Of a DNA stretch of 64,000 bases, positions 46,976-56,844 are shown in pieces. The first letter of the stretch is position 1. Every line of letters begins with the position of its first letter. Both the position numbers and the translations under genes were made by a program. The DNA lies in NCBI GenBank assembly GCA_040384325.1, contig JAZKJL010000006.1, forward strand, positions 186,001 through 250,000. The letters are read 5' to 3'. The DNA is from JACMLX01 sp040384325. Its GTDB lineage: Bacteria > Gemmatimonadota > Gemmatimonadetes > Gemmatimonadales > Gemmatimonadaceae. Under the pieces are notes generated by a model that saw only the letters and a program-made list of their open reading frames with translations, searched no databases and was not told the DNA's origin.

Positions 46976-49909
46976 ATGGACGGAAGGGCTGCGCCCGTGG
47001 TCGCCGGTGAAGATGCGTCGGCCGATGCGCTGCGCGACGCGCTCGAGGAGGCAGTCGGCGGCGAGTACGAGATCGTCCGCCTGATCGGTCGTGGTGGCAT
47101 GGGCGCGGTGTACCTGGCGCGCGACCGCGCGCTGGAGCGACTGGTGGCGATTAAGGTGCTGCCCCCGGGATCCGCGACCGACGCCGGCGTGCTGGAGCGA
47201 TTCCGGCGTGAGGCGAAGACCGTCGCCAGCCTGCAGCACGTGGGCATCGTGCCGCTCTACGCGTTCGGCGAGCGCCGCGGGTTGTGCTGGTTCGTGATGG
47301 GGTACGTGCGCGGCGAGTCGCTCGCCACGCGCCTCGAACGCGAACCGGTGCTGGAGGTCGAGACGGCGCGCACACTGCTGGCGCAGGTGGCCGAGGCGCT
47401 GGATCATGCGCACCGGCAGGGCATCGTGCACCGCGACATCAAGCCGGACAACATCCTGCTCGACGACGGCACCGGTCGCGCGATGCTGACCGACTTCGGG
47501 ATTGCGCGCGCCGACACGCTCTCGGCGGCGACGAGCCTGACGCAGGTGGGCTCGGTGATGGGCACACCGCACTACATGTCGCCGGAGCAGGCGACGGCCG
47601 AGCCGCAGATCGACGGGCGCAGCGATCTGTATTCGGTCGGCGTGGTGGGGTATCAGCTGCTCAGCGGCAAGCTGCCGTTCGACGGACGCAGCTTCCGTGA
47701 GCTGCTGATGCAGCACGTCTCTGCCACACCACAGCCGTTGCTGACCATCGCACCGACGGTGCCGCCGGATGTGGCGGATGCGGTGATGCGCTGCCTGGAG
47801 AAGGATCCCGCACGGCGCTTCGCCGACGGTCGCAGCCTGCGGGCAGCGCTCGGCGGCGAGATCTATGACGACGAGTCGCTGAGCTACGAGCTAGCCGAAC
47901 TGCGTCATCTCGGCGCGTGGTTCTTCCTCAGCGTGGTGGTGTCGGTGACGGTGGCGGTGACGGCAGCAGTGACCGGCGGGCGATTGCTGGGAGTACCGGC
48001 GCTGGCGTGGCTGCTGATTCCCCTCATGTTCGTCGGCTATGTGTCGCGGGCGCGCGAGGCGCGGCAGCGTGGCTTCGAGTGGGCGACGATCCGGCGGGTG
48101 GTGACGCTGCCGCCACGCTGGTGGTGGCTCTGGTGGCCGCGGGCCTGGCGACGCACCGGCGACGTATACGAACGGTTGCCAGCGACGTTGAAGACGGCAC
48201 GATGGCTGAACACCGTGATCGCCGCGCTGCTGCTGGTAGAGATGCCGTTGATGACGTGGGCGATGGATGACCGCCGACGTGTGATGCGTGAGCTGGCGCC
48301 ACCGTCGCACGCGTGGCACTCCATCCGCTGGGTGGCGGCCCTCGATGCACTGATCGTGATCGTGGTGCTGCTCGCGTTCCTGGCGGCGCTGATGTCGGTG
48401 CTGCTGGTGGCGACGTCGTTGGCGCGACGGGCGGCGAAGCCGCACGGGCTGAGTCGGCTGGACAGCAACCGGCTCACCTACAAACCCACCGATTCACCGT
48501 TCTGGCGGGACGCACGCATCCAGTCGGTGTTGCGCGGCAGCGCGGTGGAGCGGAAGCCGGCCACGCCGCAGGATTTCGTGTCGCAGATCCTCGTCGCCAC
48601 CGGTCGGCTCACGCCGGCGTCGGGGGCGGTGAACGTGGAATCCGCGGCGGCGGCCCGACGGCTGAGCGAGGCGATCGCTGCCTTCGATCGCGAGATCGCC
48701 ATGCTGGAGAAGACTGCGCCGCGCGAGCAGATCGACCGGCTGGATGCGGAGATCGTGCTGCTGGAAGCGGATGGCACCGAGGCCGAGTCGATCGCGCTGC
48801 TGCGCGACCAGCGCGAGACCCTCGCACGCTCGCGCGAGCGGATGCAGGTGTTGCACACGCGCCGTGAGACCGCGCTGGCAGAACTCGAGACGTTGTGGAG
48901 TGACGTGCGCCGCCTGGCGTCGACGGTGGATCCTGCCACCATGCGCGACCTCGCCGAGCGCATCGGCGAACGCTGTCGCGCGGTGCAGCAGTCGTATCCA
49001 CCGCGGCGCGGCCGCACCACCACCACCAGCGGCGCGGCGGCGGCGCTGCTGCTGCTGCTCACGCTGTCGGTCGGCGCGGTGCAGGCCGCGCGCGTGAGCG
49101 CCGCCGGCGTGGCCGAGGTCCGTCCGCTGCTGGCACGCGGCGAGCCCGATTCCGCATTGGTGATGCTGGCTGCCATGCCAGCGACGGTGGAGCGCAACGT
49201 GCTGGAAGGCGAGGCGCACCTGGTGCGCGGGCATCGCCGCGACCTGATCCTGCGCCTGATGTCGGCGCGCCGCGCGATGGCGGCGTTCGATCGTGCGTTG
49301 CAGCGCGACTCGACACAGGTCGCCGCCATCACCGCACAAGCCTGGATCAAGCGCCTGCTGCCGGCGTTCATCGGTGGTGACAGCGACGAAGCGGACGCAC
49401 TGCTGGTGGCATTGCAGCGACAGGCACCGTATCGCGCGCAGCTGATGCGCGGATACTTCGCGCGGCTGGATGGCCGCGGACTGCTCGCCGACAGCCTGGT
49501 CACGGAACTCACCGTCTCGGCACCGGACAGTGCCGGTGCCTGGTTCGCGCTCGGCGAGCTGGCCTTCCGCGACGGACGTGCCGAGGTGGCGCGCGATGCG
49601 TGGCTCCGCTATCACACGCTGATGCCCACCGATCGCGCCGTGCTGTACCAGCTTGGCATGGTGTCGGCGGTGCACGGTGTTGCGCTGGACGACGGTGAGC
49701 GCACCCTGCGAGAGTACCTCGCGACACCGCCGCTGATGATGCACCCGACCGCCGGCGCCGCCTGGTGGCGTCTCGGCCAGGTGCTCGAGAAGCAGGGGCG
49801 CATCGCACCGGCTCGCGCGGCGTACGGCAAGGCGATCAGCCTCGATCGACGCAGCAGCGACTACAAGGCCTCGCTGGCCCTGCTCGACGCACGCCGCGTC
49901 GGCCGCTGA
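46976..49909 (+). CDS. Large Ser/Thr kinase with membrane helices and TPR-like tail
   Basis: 977 aa. Kinase domain at about residues 30-290: IGRGGMGAVY, VAIK (Lys60), VHRDIKPDN (Asp154), DFG (Asp173) and MSPEQA. Five or six hydrophobic helices follow (LGAWFFLSVVVSVTVAVTA, ALAWLLIPLMFVGYVS, TVIAALLLVEMPLMTW, ALIVIVVLLAFLAALMSVLL), then a coiled-coil region (AAFDREIAMLEKTAPREQID) and, after another helix, a C-terminal part with TPR-like pairs (ALGELAFRDGRAEVARDAWL, RLGQVLEKQGRIAPARAAYG). The kinase is cytoplasmic and the repeats may sense a periplasmic partner. ATG at 46976 is preferred over GTG at 46973 for its spacing from GGAGG. Confidence 0.92.
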   Translation: MDGRAAPVVAGEDASADALRDALEEAVGGEYEIVRLIGRGGMGAVYLARDRALERLVAIKVLPPGSATDAGVLERFRREAKTVASLQHVGIVPLYAFGERRGLCWFVMGYVRGESLATRLEREPVLEVETARTLLAQVAEALDHAHRQGIVHRDIKPDNILLDDGTGRAMLTDFGIARADTLSAATSLTQVGSVMGTPHYMSPEQATAEPQIDGRSDLYSVGVVGYQLLSGKLPFDGRSFRELLMQHVSATPQPLLTIAPTVPPDVADAVMRCLEKDPARRFADGRSLRAALGGEIYDDESLSYELAELRHLGAWFFLSVVVSVTVAVTAAVTGGRLLGVPALAWLLIPLMFVGYVSRAREARQRGFEWATIRRVVTLPPRWWWLWWPRAWRRTGDVYERLPATLKTARWLNTVIAALLLVEMPLMTWAMDDRRRVMRELAPPSHAWHSIRWVAALDALIVIVVLLAFLAALMSVLLVATSLARRAAKPHGLSRLDSNRLTYKPTDSPFWRDARIQSVLRGSAVERKPATPQDFVSQILVATGRLTPASGAVNVESAAAARRLSEAIAAFDREIAMLEKTAPREQIDRLDAEIVLLEADGTEAESIALLRDQRETLARSRERMQVLHTRRETALAELETLWSDVRRLASTVDPATMRDLAERIGERCRAVQQSYPPRRGRTTTTSGAAAALLLLLTLSVGAVQAARVSAAGVAEVRPLLARGEPDSALVMLAAMPATVERNVLEGEAHLVRGHRRDLILRLMSARRAMAAFDRALQRDSTQVAAITAQAWIKRLLPAFIGGDSDEADALLVALQRQAPYRAQLMRGYFARLDGRGLLADSLVTELTVSAPDSAGAWFALGELAFRDGRAEVARDAWLRYHTLMPTDRAVLYQLGMVSAVHGVALDDGERTLREYLATPPLMMHPTAGAAWWRLGQVLEKQGRIAPARAAYGKAISLDRRSSDYKASLALLDARRVGR

Positions 49910-49913
49910 GGCG

Positions 49914-51551
49914 TCACTGCCAGTTCGGTCCCAGCGAGGGCCAGAGCGTGCGCAGCGACTGGCGCGCGCCGCGTGCGAGGTAGAGCGTGACGCGCTGCTC
50001 CTCGGGAACGCCGAGCGGGTTCCGGATGACGCGTTCGACGCGCACGGTGTCGTAGAGCTGTCGCAGCGTGGCTTCGGCGTCGTCGTCGGATGCGATCACC
50101 AGCGCGGTGTTGGCACTGGCCGGACCGGGCCCCCACGCGAAGAAATCACCGGCGGTGCTGCGCGGGTACGGCACACCTCGCGATGGCCCGTGGAAGGCGA
50201 GGGCCCCCGCCTGCCCGTAGTTGCCACCGATGACCGTCAGCTCCTCACGTTGCGCACTCGGCAGGCGTGACACGACGTCACCCACCGAATCCGCCAGCTC
50301 ACGCCACCCGAGCATGTCGGCGTAGTCCTGTGGCAGTGGTACTCTGACGCCGCGGTTGGTTTCCTCGGTCAGCCCCAGTGTGCGCAGGTATGCGATGGTG
50401 CGCTGCGGCGACAGCACCGGAATGCCCAGCGGCCATGTGACGAGGGTGCCCGCCACGAGCAGCGTCGCCACCACCGGCACCAGCCAGCGGGTGTTGCGCG
50501 CCACCCGCTCGAGGGTGAGTGCGCCGATGCCGATCAACACCGGATACACCGGTGCCGCGTAGTACGCCTTGCCGTGCAGCACCAGCATCACCAACAGCAT
50601 GGCAGCAGCGGCCAGCGACGGCACCCGTTCGCGGGCCGTGCCGCGTATCGCGGCCAGCAGCGCCGGCACGACGCAGAGCACCGCAGCCGCGAGCAGCATC
50701 GGCTGCTCGAGCAGGAAGCCGGCCGCGGACACCTGCTCCAGCTGCCCGCTGCGGAGGGTGCGCATCTGCGCCAGGAACGGCCAGTCGTGCAGCACCTGGC
50801 CAGTGATGCTCGGCACGGCGAGCAGTGTGGCCACCAGCACCGCCAGCCATGGCCAGCGTGTGCGCAGGTGCCCGCGGAGTTCGCCGTCGAGCAGCATCAC
50901 CGCTGCGACACTGATGCCGACGAACGCCACCGAGAACTTCGTCAACGCGCCGAGACCCAGCGCCACACCGACCAGCAGCCACCAGCGTGGCGCTCGTTCG
51001 TGCGCCGCGAGGGTGAGGGCGGCCAGCGCCAGCGTGGCCCAGAGCTGGTCGAAGATCACCGGCTGCATCAGCAGCGACGATCGCACGAACACCGGCGCTG
51101 CCAGCAGTGCCAGCCAGGTGACGCAGAGCGCACGCCAGCCACCGCCGAGGCGGCGAACGAGCAGCAACACCACCGCTGTGAGCAGCGCGCCCGCCGCGGC
51201 CGCGGGCACACGCGCCGCCAGCACCGACTCGCCGAAGATGGCGCGTCCCGCCGCCGCGACGATGGCCAGCATCGGAGGGAATTGCATCCGGAACAGGTCG
51301 AGATGGTCTCCCATCGCGAAGTACAGATACTCGTCGCGGTGAATGCCCCACGCCGGGTGACGCGTGACCAGCGGCAGCAGGAATCGCAGCAGCACCAGCG
51401 CCGCGATCAGGCTGCGCGATGGACGACTGGTGAGGGATTCGACGGACGGCGACGAGGCGATCGGCACGATGGGACGGGCGGGAGTCGCACCGGCGTGGCC
51501 GGCAACCTGGACGTGGAGCCTACGATGGGCAGGCGCCGGTGTTTCGGGCAA
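49914..51551 (-). CDS. GT39-like membrane glycosyltransferase
   Basis: 545 aa from the longest frame; a GTG at 51467 (517 aa) is an equally good start. WGIHRDEYLYFAMGDHLDL and FPPMLAIVAAAGRAIFGES have the acidic loop of PMT/ArnT-type (GT39/GT83) enzymes, followed by about ten helices. These transfer sugars from polyprenyl carriers to proteins or lipids. It lies 43 bp after the helicase gene and may be read with it. Confidence 0.85.
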   Translation of the reverse strand: MPETPAPAHRRLHVQVAGHAGATPARPIVPIASSPSVESLTSRPSRSLIAALVLLRFLLPLVTRHPAWGIHRDEYLYFAMGDHLDLFRMQFPPMLAIVAAAGRAIFGESVLAARVPAAAAGALLTAVVLLLVRRLGGGWRALCVTWLALLAAPVFVRSSLLMQPVIFDQLWATLALAALTLAAHERAPRWWLLVGVALGLGALTKFSVAFVGISVAAVMLLDGELRGHLRTRWPWLAVLVATLLAVPSITGQVLHDWPFLAQMRTLRSGQLEQVSAAGFLLEQPMLLAAAVLCVVPALLAAIRGTARERVPSLAAAAMLLVMLVLHGKAYYAAPVYPVLIGIGALTLERVARNTRWLVPVVATLLVAGTLVTWPLGIPVLSPQRTIAYLRTLGLTEETNRGVRVPLPQDYADMLGWRELADSVGDVVSRLPSAQREELTVIGGNYGQAGALAFHGPSRGVPYPRSTAGDFFAWGPGPASANTALVIASDDDAEATLRQLYDTVRVERVIRNPLGVPEEQRVTLYLARGARQSLRTLWPSLGPNWQ

Positions 51552-51594
51552 CCAGCAACCGCCTCACTGGGTTCGGCGCGGAGCCTCGTGCGCG

Positions 51595-54069
51595 TCAGCC
51601 GCGTTCCACCTGCGCCGTCATGCGCTTCACCCGGTCCACCAGCTTCTCGGAGCTGAGCTTGGCGCGGGTGCGATCCACCAGCAACGGGAAGGCGAGCGGC
51701 GTCGGTCGCACCACGTCAACCAGGCGCACCGTGCTGGCATTCAGCCGCCGCAACGTGGCCCCGATGCGGCTGGCCTCGAGCTGTCGTTCCAGAACCTCAC
51801 GCTGCGCCTGCAGCAGCAACAGGTTGTCAGGATCGTACTTCGCGAACACGTCGTAGAGCAGGCCGCTCGATGCCTGCACCTGCTTCATCGACTTCGACTG
51901 GCCCGGGAATCCCTGGAAGATCAATCCCGCCACGCGCGCGATCTCGCGGAACTGCCGCCGTGCCAGCTCGGCAGCGTTGAGCGATGCGGTGATGTCGTGC
52001 AGCAGGTGGCTGGTGCTCAGCAGGCCCGCCTCCAGCGCCTCATCGACCGGGATCGGTTCCGGTGACAACAGTTCGAATCCGTAGTCGTTGCAGGCGAAGC
52101 TGAAGGTGATCGGCACCAGCTGCGCGATACGATAGGCGAACAGCGCCGCCAGCCCCTCGTGCACCAGACGCCCATCGAACGGATACACGAAGAGGTGATG
52201 GCCCTCGCGCGTATCCACCCGCTCGATCAGCAGTTCGTCGGTAGCCGGGATCAGCGAGCGTTCGGCCTGCACCTGCATGATGCCGCGCACCGCTTCCATC
52301 TCCGCGCTGCTGAAGATGCCGGTGCGCGCCTCCTCCAGCTTGTCGCGCACCGCCAGCGATAACTCGGTGGAGAGCGGCATGCGTGAGCCCTGCCAGCTCG
52401 GTACCGCTCCCGATGTGCTGCGCGCCTTGCGTACCCAGGCGGTGAGATCCTTCATGCGCACGAATTCCAGCGCACGCCCGGCGAAGATGAAGCGGTCCAT
52501 CGGCTTCAGTCGCGCGATGAAGCTCTCCTCGATGGTGCCGAGCCGTCCGCCGGTGAGGAATCGCACCGCGAGGGCGGTGTCACTGACGATGGTGCCGATG
52601 CTCATGCGATGCCGCTGGATCACGCGGGCATCGGTCACGAAGTAGTGGCCGTACTCATTCACCACCCGCGAGTATTCGGGATAGGCGCGCAACGCCTCAC
52701 CACCGCGCGTGATGAAGTCCAGCACCCAGTCCAGTTCCGCGTCGGTGATCTGCGCGTAGGCCCGCGTGGTCTGCAACTCGGCCAGGATCTCCGGGCGCGT
52801 GAATCCACCGCCGATGGCGCGCGTGACGAGATGCTGCGCCAGCAGGTCGAGCGGCCGGTCCACCGGATCACGACTTTCGATGCGTCCGTCGCGGATCGCA
52901 TCCCGCGCCGCCGCCACCTCCACCAGCTCGAACGCATGCGTGGGCACACACACGACTTGCGACACGCGCCCCGGTGAATGTCCGGAACGGCCCGCGCGCT
53001 GCAGCAGGCGCGCCACACCTTTCGGGCTGCCGATCTGCATCACGAGGTCCACCGGCGCGAAGTCGACACCGAGATCCAGTGACGACGTGGCCACCACCGC
53101 GCGGAACCGCCCGTTCTTCAGCCCCTCTTCGGCCACCGTGCGCTGCGCCTTGTCGAGCGAGCCATGATGGATCGCCACCTGCTCCAGCCAGTCGGGTCGC
53201 GCGGCGAGGATGGACTGATACCAGATCTCGCACTGCGATCGCGTGTTGGTGAATACGATCGCCGATTGCGCCGCCTCCAGCCGCTCGATCACCTGTGGCA
53301 GCAGCGTCGTGTTGAGGTGGCCGGCCCACGGAAAGCGCTCCATCTCATCAGGAATCAGCGATTCGACGGCGATCTCCTTCGGCACGATGCCACGCACCAG
53401 CACACCGGGATTCGGCGTTCCGTTTTCACTGCGGCCGAGCAGCGTTTCGCAGGCCACGTCGAGGTTGCCGAGCGTGGCCGAGAGCCCCCAGGTGCGGAGG
53501 GCGGGGCAGAGCCGCCGCAGGCGGGCGAGGGCCAGCTCCACCTGCACACCACGTTTGGTGGCCATCAGCTCGTGCCACTCGTCCACGATCACACACTGCA
53601 ACGTCTCGAACAGCGACTCCTGGTCGTCGCGGCAGAGCAGCAGCTCCAGAGACTCGGGCGTCGTGATCAGCGCCGTGGGCAGCCGCTCACGCTGCGCACG
53701 TCGCACCTTCTCGGTGGTGTCGCCGGTGCGCGACTCGATGCTCCACGGCATCCCCAGCGCCTCGACCGGGGCACGCAGCGCGGCCTCGGTGTCGGCGGCG
53801 AGCGCGCGCAACGGGGTGATCCAGAGCACCTGCAGCGGCGCCTGCGCACTGCGCTTCTTCGGCGCTGGCGCCGCCGGGTTCGCGTCGAGCCAGGCGCGCA
53901 GAGGGCCGATCCAGGCCGCATACGTCTTGCCGGTGCCGGTGGCAGCGTGGATCAGTCCCGAGGCTCCATCGGCATAGGCCCGCCACACCTCACGCTGGAA
54001 CGCAAAAGGCTCCCAGCCCTGCTGCTCGAACCAGCCGTCGATCACATGCTCCTGCACGGCGACGGTCAC
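51595..54069 (-). CDS. Ligase-associated DEXH-box helicase (Lhr-like)
   Basis: 824 aa starting at GTG 54069, which overlaps the ligase stop (GTGA). Motifs: HAATGTGKTYAAW (Walker A), VIVDEWHELM (DEWH), LSATLGNL (III), and LLQRAGRSGHSPG (VI). The Lhr-specific C-terminal region follows (GHHLFVYPFDGRLVHEGL). This is the Lhr-type helicase of the bacterial ATP-dependent-ligase damage set, proposed to act in repair of crosslinks or breaks. The longest frame begins 224 codons earlier but runs inside the ligase gene, so it is not used. Confidence 0.93.
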   Translation of the reverse strand: MTVAVQEHVIDGWFEQQGWEPFAFQREVWRAYADGASGLIHAATGTGKTYAAWIGPLRAWLDANPAAPAPKKRSAQAPLQVLWITPLRALAADTEAALRAPVEALGMPWSIESRTGDTTEKVRRAQRERLPTALITTPESLELLLCRDDQESLFETLQCVIVDEWHELMATKRGVQVELALARLRRLCPALRTWGLSATLGNLDVACETLLGRSENGTPNPGVLVRGIVPKEIAVESLIPDEMERFPWAGHLNTTLLPQVIERLEAAQSAIVFTNTRSQCEIWYQSILAARPDWLEQVAIHHGSLDKAQRTVAEEGLKNGRFRAVVATSSLDLGVDFAPVDLVMQIGSPKGVARLLQRAGRSGHSPGRVSQVVCVPTHAFELVEVAAARDAIRDGRIESRDPVDRPLDLLAQHLVTRAIGGGFTRPEILAELQTTRAYAQITDAELDWVLDFITRGGEALRAYPEYSRVVNEYGHYFVTDARVIQRHRMSIGTIVSDTALAVRFLTGGRLGTIEESFIARLKPMDRFIFAGRALEFVRMKDLTAWVRKARSTSGAVPSWQGSRMPLSTELSLAVRDKLEEARTGIFSSAEMEAVRGIMQVQAERSLIPATDELLIERVDTREGHHLFVYPFDGRLVHEGLAALFAYRIAQLVPITFSFACNDYGFELLSPEPIPVDEALEAGLLSTSHLLHDITASLNAAELARRQFREIARVAGLIFQGFPGQSKSMKQVQASSGLLYDVFAKYDPDNLLLLQAQREVLERQLEASRIGATLRRLNASTVRLVDVVRPTPLAFPLLVDRTRAKLSSEKLVDRVKRMTAQVERG

Positions 54070-55673
54070 GTGACCTGCTGCTCGCTGCGCAGCATGGCGC
54101 GGATCGTCTCCAGCGAGTCGGCATCCTTCGGCAGCTTGTCCTTGCGCCAGCGATTCATGCGCGGGAAACGCACCGCGATACCGCTCTTGTGCCGGCTGCT
54201 CTCCTGGATCCCCTCGAACGCCAGCTCGAACACCAACCCGGGCGTGACGGTTCGCACCGGCCCGAACTTCTCCAGCGTGTTCTGCCGGACGTAGCGATCG
54301 ACTTCCTTGATCTCGGCGTCGGTGAGGCCGGAGTACGCCTTGGCGAACGGCACCAACGCGTCGCCATCCCAGACCGCGAACGTGTAATCGGTGAACAGCC
54401 CGGCGCGGCGCCCGCTGCCCGACTGCGCGTACACCAGCACCGCGTCCACCGTCAGCGGCGTCACCTTCCACTTCCACCAGTCGCCCACGCGCCGGCCCAC
54501 GCCATAGGGCGACGCGCGTCGCTTCAGCATCAGCCCCTCTGCGCGCATCTGCCGCGAGCCGGCGCGCGCCGCCTGCACATCGTCCCACGACTCGGCGGCG
54601 ATCACCGGTGACATGTGCAGGGTGCCGCCAGTCGGCAGCGCCGCGACCACACGCGCAAGCATCGCACGCCGCTCCTCCATCGAACGGGCACGCATGTCCT
54701 CGCCGCCGAGTTCCAGCAGGTCGTAGGCGATCATCGCACACGGCACGTCGGCCAGCAGCTTCTTGCCGATCGTCTTGCGGTTGATGCGCTTCTGCAACTC
54801 GGAGAACGGCAGCGGCGCGCCGTCACGCCATGCCACCATCTCACCGTCGATCACCGTGCCGTCGGCAAGGAACTCCGCGGTCTGCTCCACTTCGGGAAAC
54901 CGACCGGCCAGCAACTCCTCGCCGCGGCTCCAGAGCAACGTCTTCCCACGTCGCCGCACCAGCTGGGCGCGAATGCCGTCCCACTTCCACTCCACCTGCC
55001 ACTCGTGCGACTCGCCGAGTGACGGCAACTCCTGCTCCATCGGGTACGCGAGGTAGAACGGATACGGGCGACTCCAATCCGCGTCGTCGGTGTCCGGATG
55101 CATCAACCGCCCATACCACGCCCCACTCGGCTCCCACTGCCCCATCAGCCGGTGACTGATCGCGTCGGCACTCACGCCGCTGACCTGCGCCAGCGCACGG
55201 ACCACCAGGCCGTCGGACACGCCGACACGAAATGCTCCCGTGATCAACTTGTTGAACACGAAGCGCGCTGAGCCACAGAGCGTCTGCCAGACGTCGCGCA
55301 GCGCCTCGCGCTGCTGCGGTGCATCCAACTGCGCCAGCGGCAGCAAGCGCTGCTCCACCCAGTACGACAGTGACACCGGTGCCGAGGGATCCTCGGATTC
55401 TGGCACCAGCAGCGAGATCGTCTCGGCGAGGTCGCCGGCCTGCGCGTACGATTCCTCGAACAGCCAGTCGGGAATGCCAGCCGACTCGGCGGCCCACGCG
55501 CGCAAGTCGCCCGACTTCACAAGTCGCTTCGGCCGACGCCCGACCAGGAACGACACCGCCCACGCTGCGTCGTCGGGTGAGGCCTCACGGAAGTAGGCGA
55601 CCAGCGCCGCAACCTTGCCCTGCGTGGCGGTGGTGCGGTCGATCGCGTCGTACAACGCTGCGAACGCCTTCAC
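54066..55673 (-). CDS. ATP-dependent DNA ligase (damage response)
   Basis: 535 aa. Nucleotidyltransferase motif EWKWDGIRAQLV with the adenylated Lys230, then LWSRGEELLAGRFPE, VIDGEMVAW, AYDLLELGGED, LMLKRRASPYGVG and WWKWK, and an OB domain. An N-terminal helical region (about 200 residues) precedes it. This is the ligase of the exonuclease-ligase-helicase operon, whose loss sensitises some bacteria to cisplatin. Start overlaps the exonuclease stop (ATGA). Confidence 0.93.
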   Translation of the reverse strand: MKAFAALYDAIDRTTATQGKVAALVAYFREASPDDAAWAVSFLVGRRPKRLVKSGDLRAWAAESAGIPDWLFEESYAQAGDLAETISLLVPESEDPSAPVSLSYWVEQRLLPLAQLDAPQQREALRDVWQTLCGSARFVFNKLITGAFRVGVSDGLVVRALAQVSGVSADAISHRLMGQWEPSGAWYGRLMHPDTDDADWSRPYPFYLAYPMEQELPSLGESHEWQVEWKWDGIRAQLVRRRGKTLLWSRGEELLAGRFPEVEQTAEFLADGTVIDGEMVAWRDGAPLPFSELQKRINRKTIGKKLLADVPCAMIAYDLLELGGEDMRARSMEERRAMLARVVAALPTGGTLHMSPVIAAESWDDVQAARAGSRQMRAEGLMLKRRASPYGVGRRVGDWWKWKVTPLTVDAVLVYAQSGSGRRAGLFTDYTFAVWDGDALVPFAKAYSGLTDAEIKEVDRYVRQNTLEKFGPVRTVTPGLVFELAFEGIQESSRHKSGIAVRFPRMNRWRKDKLPKDADSLETIRAMLRSEQQVT

Positions 55674-56710
55674 GACGGATCCACCTGCTCGTCGGCGGCG
55701 GCCGTCGCCTCGCCGGTCGCCTCGACGGCGTCGTCGCGCTCACCCTCATACCGCGTTGCCAGCGCGTCGGCCTGCAAGCCATGCTCCCGCAGCCATCGCA
55801 CCACCGGACCGGTGAAGCCGTGCGTCACCAGCACACGCTCGGCGCCCGTCTCAGTGATCGCCTGCAGGAGCTGTGGCCAATCCACGTGATCGGACAGCGT
55901 GAAGCCGCGATCGACACTGCGCCGACGCCGTGCGCCGCGCACCAGCATCCAGCCGCTGGCGAAGGCGGTGGAGAATGCACCGAACTTCCTCGCCCACGCA
56001 CTGCCGTCGGCACTCGGTGGCGCGACGACCATCGCACCCGTGGCCGCCCCGCGTGCGGCGGTCGCGTACTCGGTGGGCGGCATCGCCACGCCGCCCTGAC
56101 GATAGAGCGCCGTCATGCGGTCTACCGCACCGTGCACGAGGATCGGCCCGATGGTCGGATCGAGACCGGCGAGCAACCGTTGCGCCTTGCCGAGCCCGTA
56201 GCCGAAGAGCAATGAAGCACGGCCTTCCGCGGCATTCTCGCGCCACCACGCGTTGATGTCGGCGAACACCGATGCCGGCGTGGGCCAGCGGTAGATCGGC
56301 AGGCCGAACGTGCTCTCGGTGATGAAGGTGTGGCAACGCACTGGCTCCCACGCATCACAGGTGGGGTCGGGATCCGTCTTGTAGTCGCCGGATGCGACCC
56401 ACACTTCACCGCCATGCTCGAGCCGCACCTGCGCCGAGCCGAGGATATGACCGGCGGGGTGCAGCGAGACACGCACGCCATTGATCAGCCGAGATTCACC
56501 GAACGGCATGCCCTCCACGCGGTCCGCATATTCGCCCAACCGCTCACGCGCGACGCCGACGCCTCGCTCCGCCACCAGGTAGCTGCCGCAGCCCCACGTG
56601 AGGTGATCGCTGTGCGCATGCGTGACCACCGCGCGCGGCACGGGTCGCCAGGGATCGACGAAGAAATCACCGGCGTCGCAGTAGAGGCCGGATTCGGTGA
56701 CACGCAGCAT
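55670..56710 (-). CDS. Ligase-associated exonuclease, metallo-beta-lactamase fold
   Basis: 346 aa. THAHSDHLTWG supplies HxHxDH (His31, His33, Asp35, His36); PAGHILGSAQV and SGDYKTDPDPTCD give further metal ligands, and ITESTFGLP matches the beta-CASP part. It is the nuclease of the ligase-associated set, related to SNM1/Artemis. First gene of the operon; the start is 134 bp from the divergent DinB-family gene. Confidence 0.92.
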   Translation of the reverse strand: MLRVTESGLYCDAGDFFVDPWRPVPRAVVTHAHSDHLTWGCGSYLVAERGVGVARERLGEYADRVEGMPFGESRLINGVRVSLHPAGHILGSAQVRLEHGGEVWVASGDYKTDPDPTCDAWEPVRCHTFITESTFGLPIYRWPTPASVFADINAWWRENAAEGRASLLFGYGLGKAQRLLAGLDPTIGPILVHGAVDRMTALYRQGGVAMPPTEYATAARGAATGAMVVAPPSADGSAWARKFGAFSTAFASGWMLVRGARRRRSVDRGFTLSDHVDWPQLLQAITETGAERVLVTHGFTGPVVRWLREHGLQADALATRYEGERDDAVEATGEATAAADEQVDPS

Positions 56711-56844
56711 GCAGGAAGGTTATTCCAGGTGATGACACAGTGGACGACGCGCAGTGCTGCGTGCTGATAGAACGCTGCATGGCGCACCGGCGATCCCCCG
56801 CGCAGATTCGCGGCAGCCCGGCCACATCCCCATCGGAGGAACGG

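Noticed and set aside
54070..54741. Longer start for the Lhr-like helicase
   Set aside because: The extension lies entirely inside the ligase gene; the GTGA overlap at 54066-54069 is the usual coupled start.
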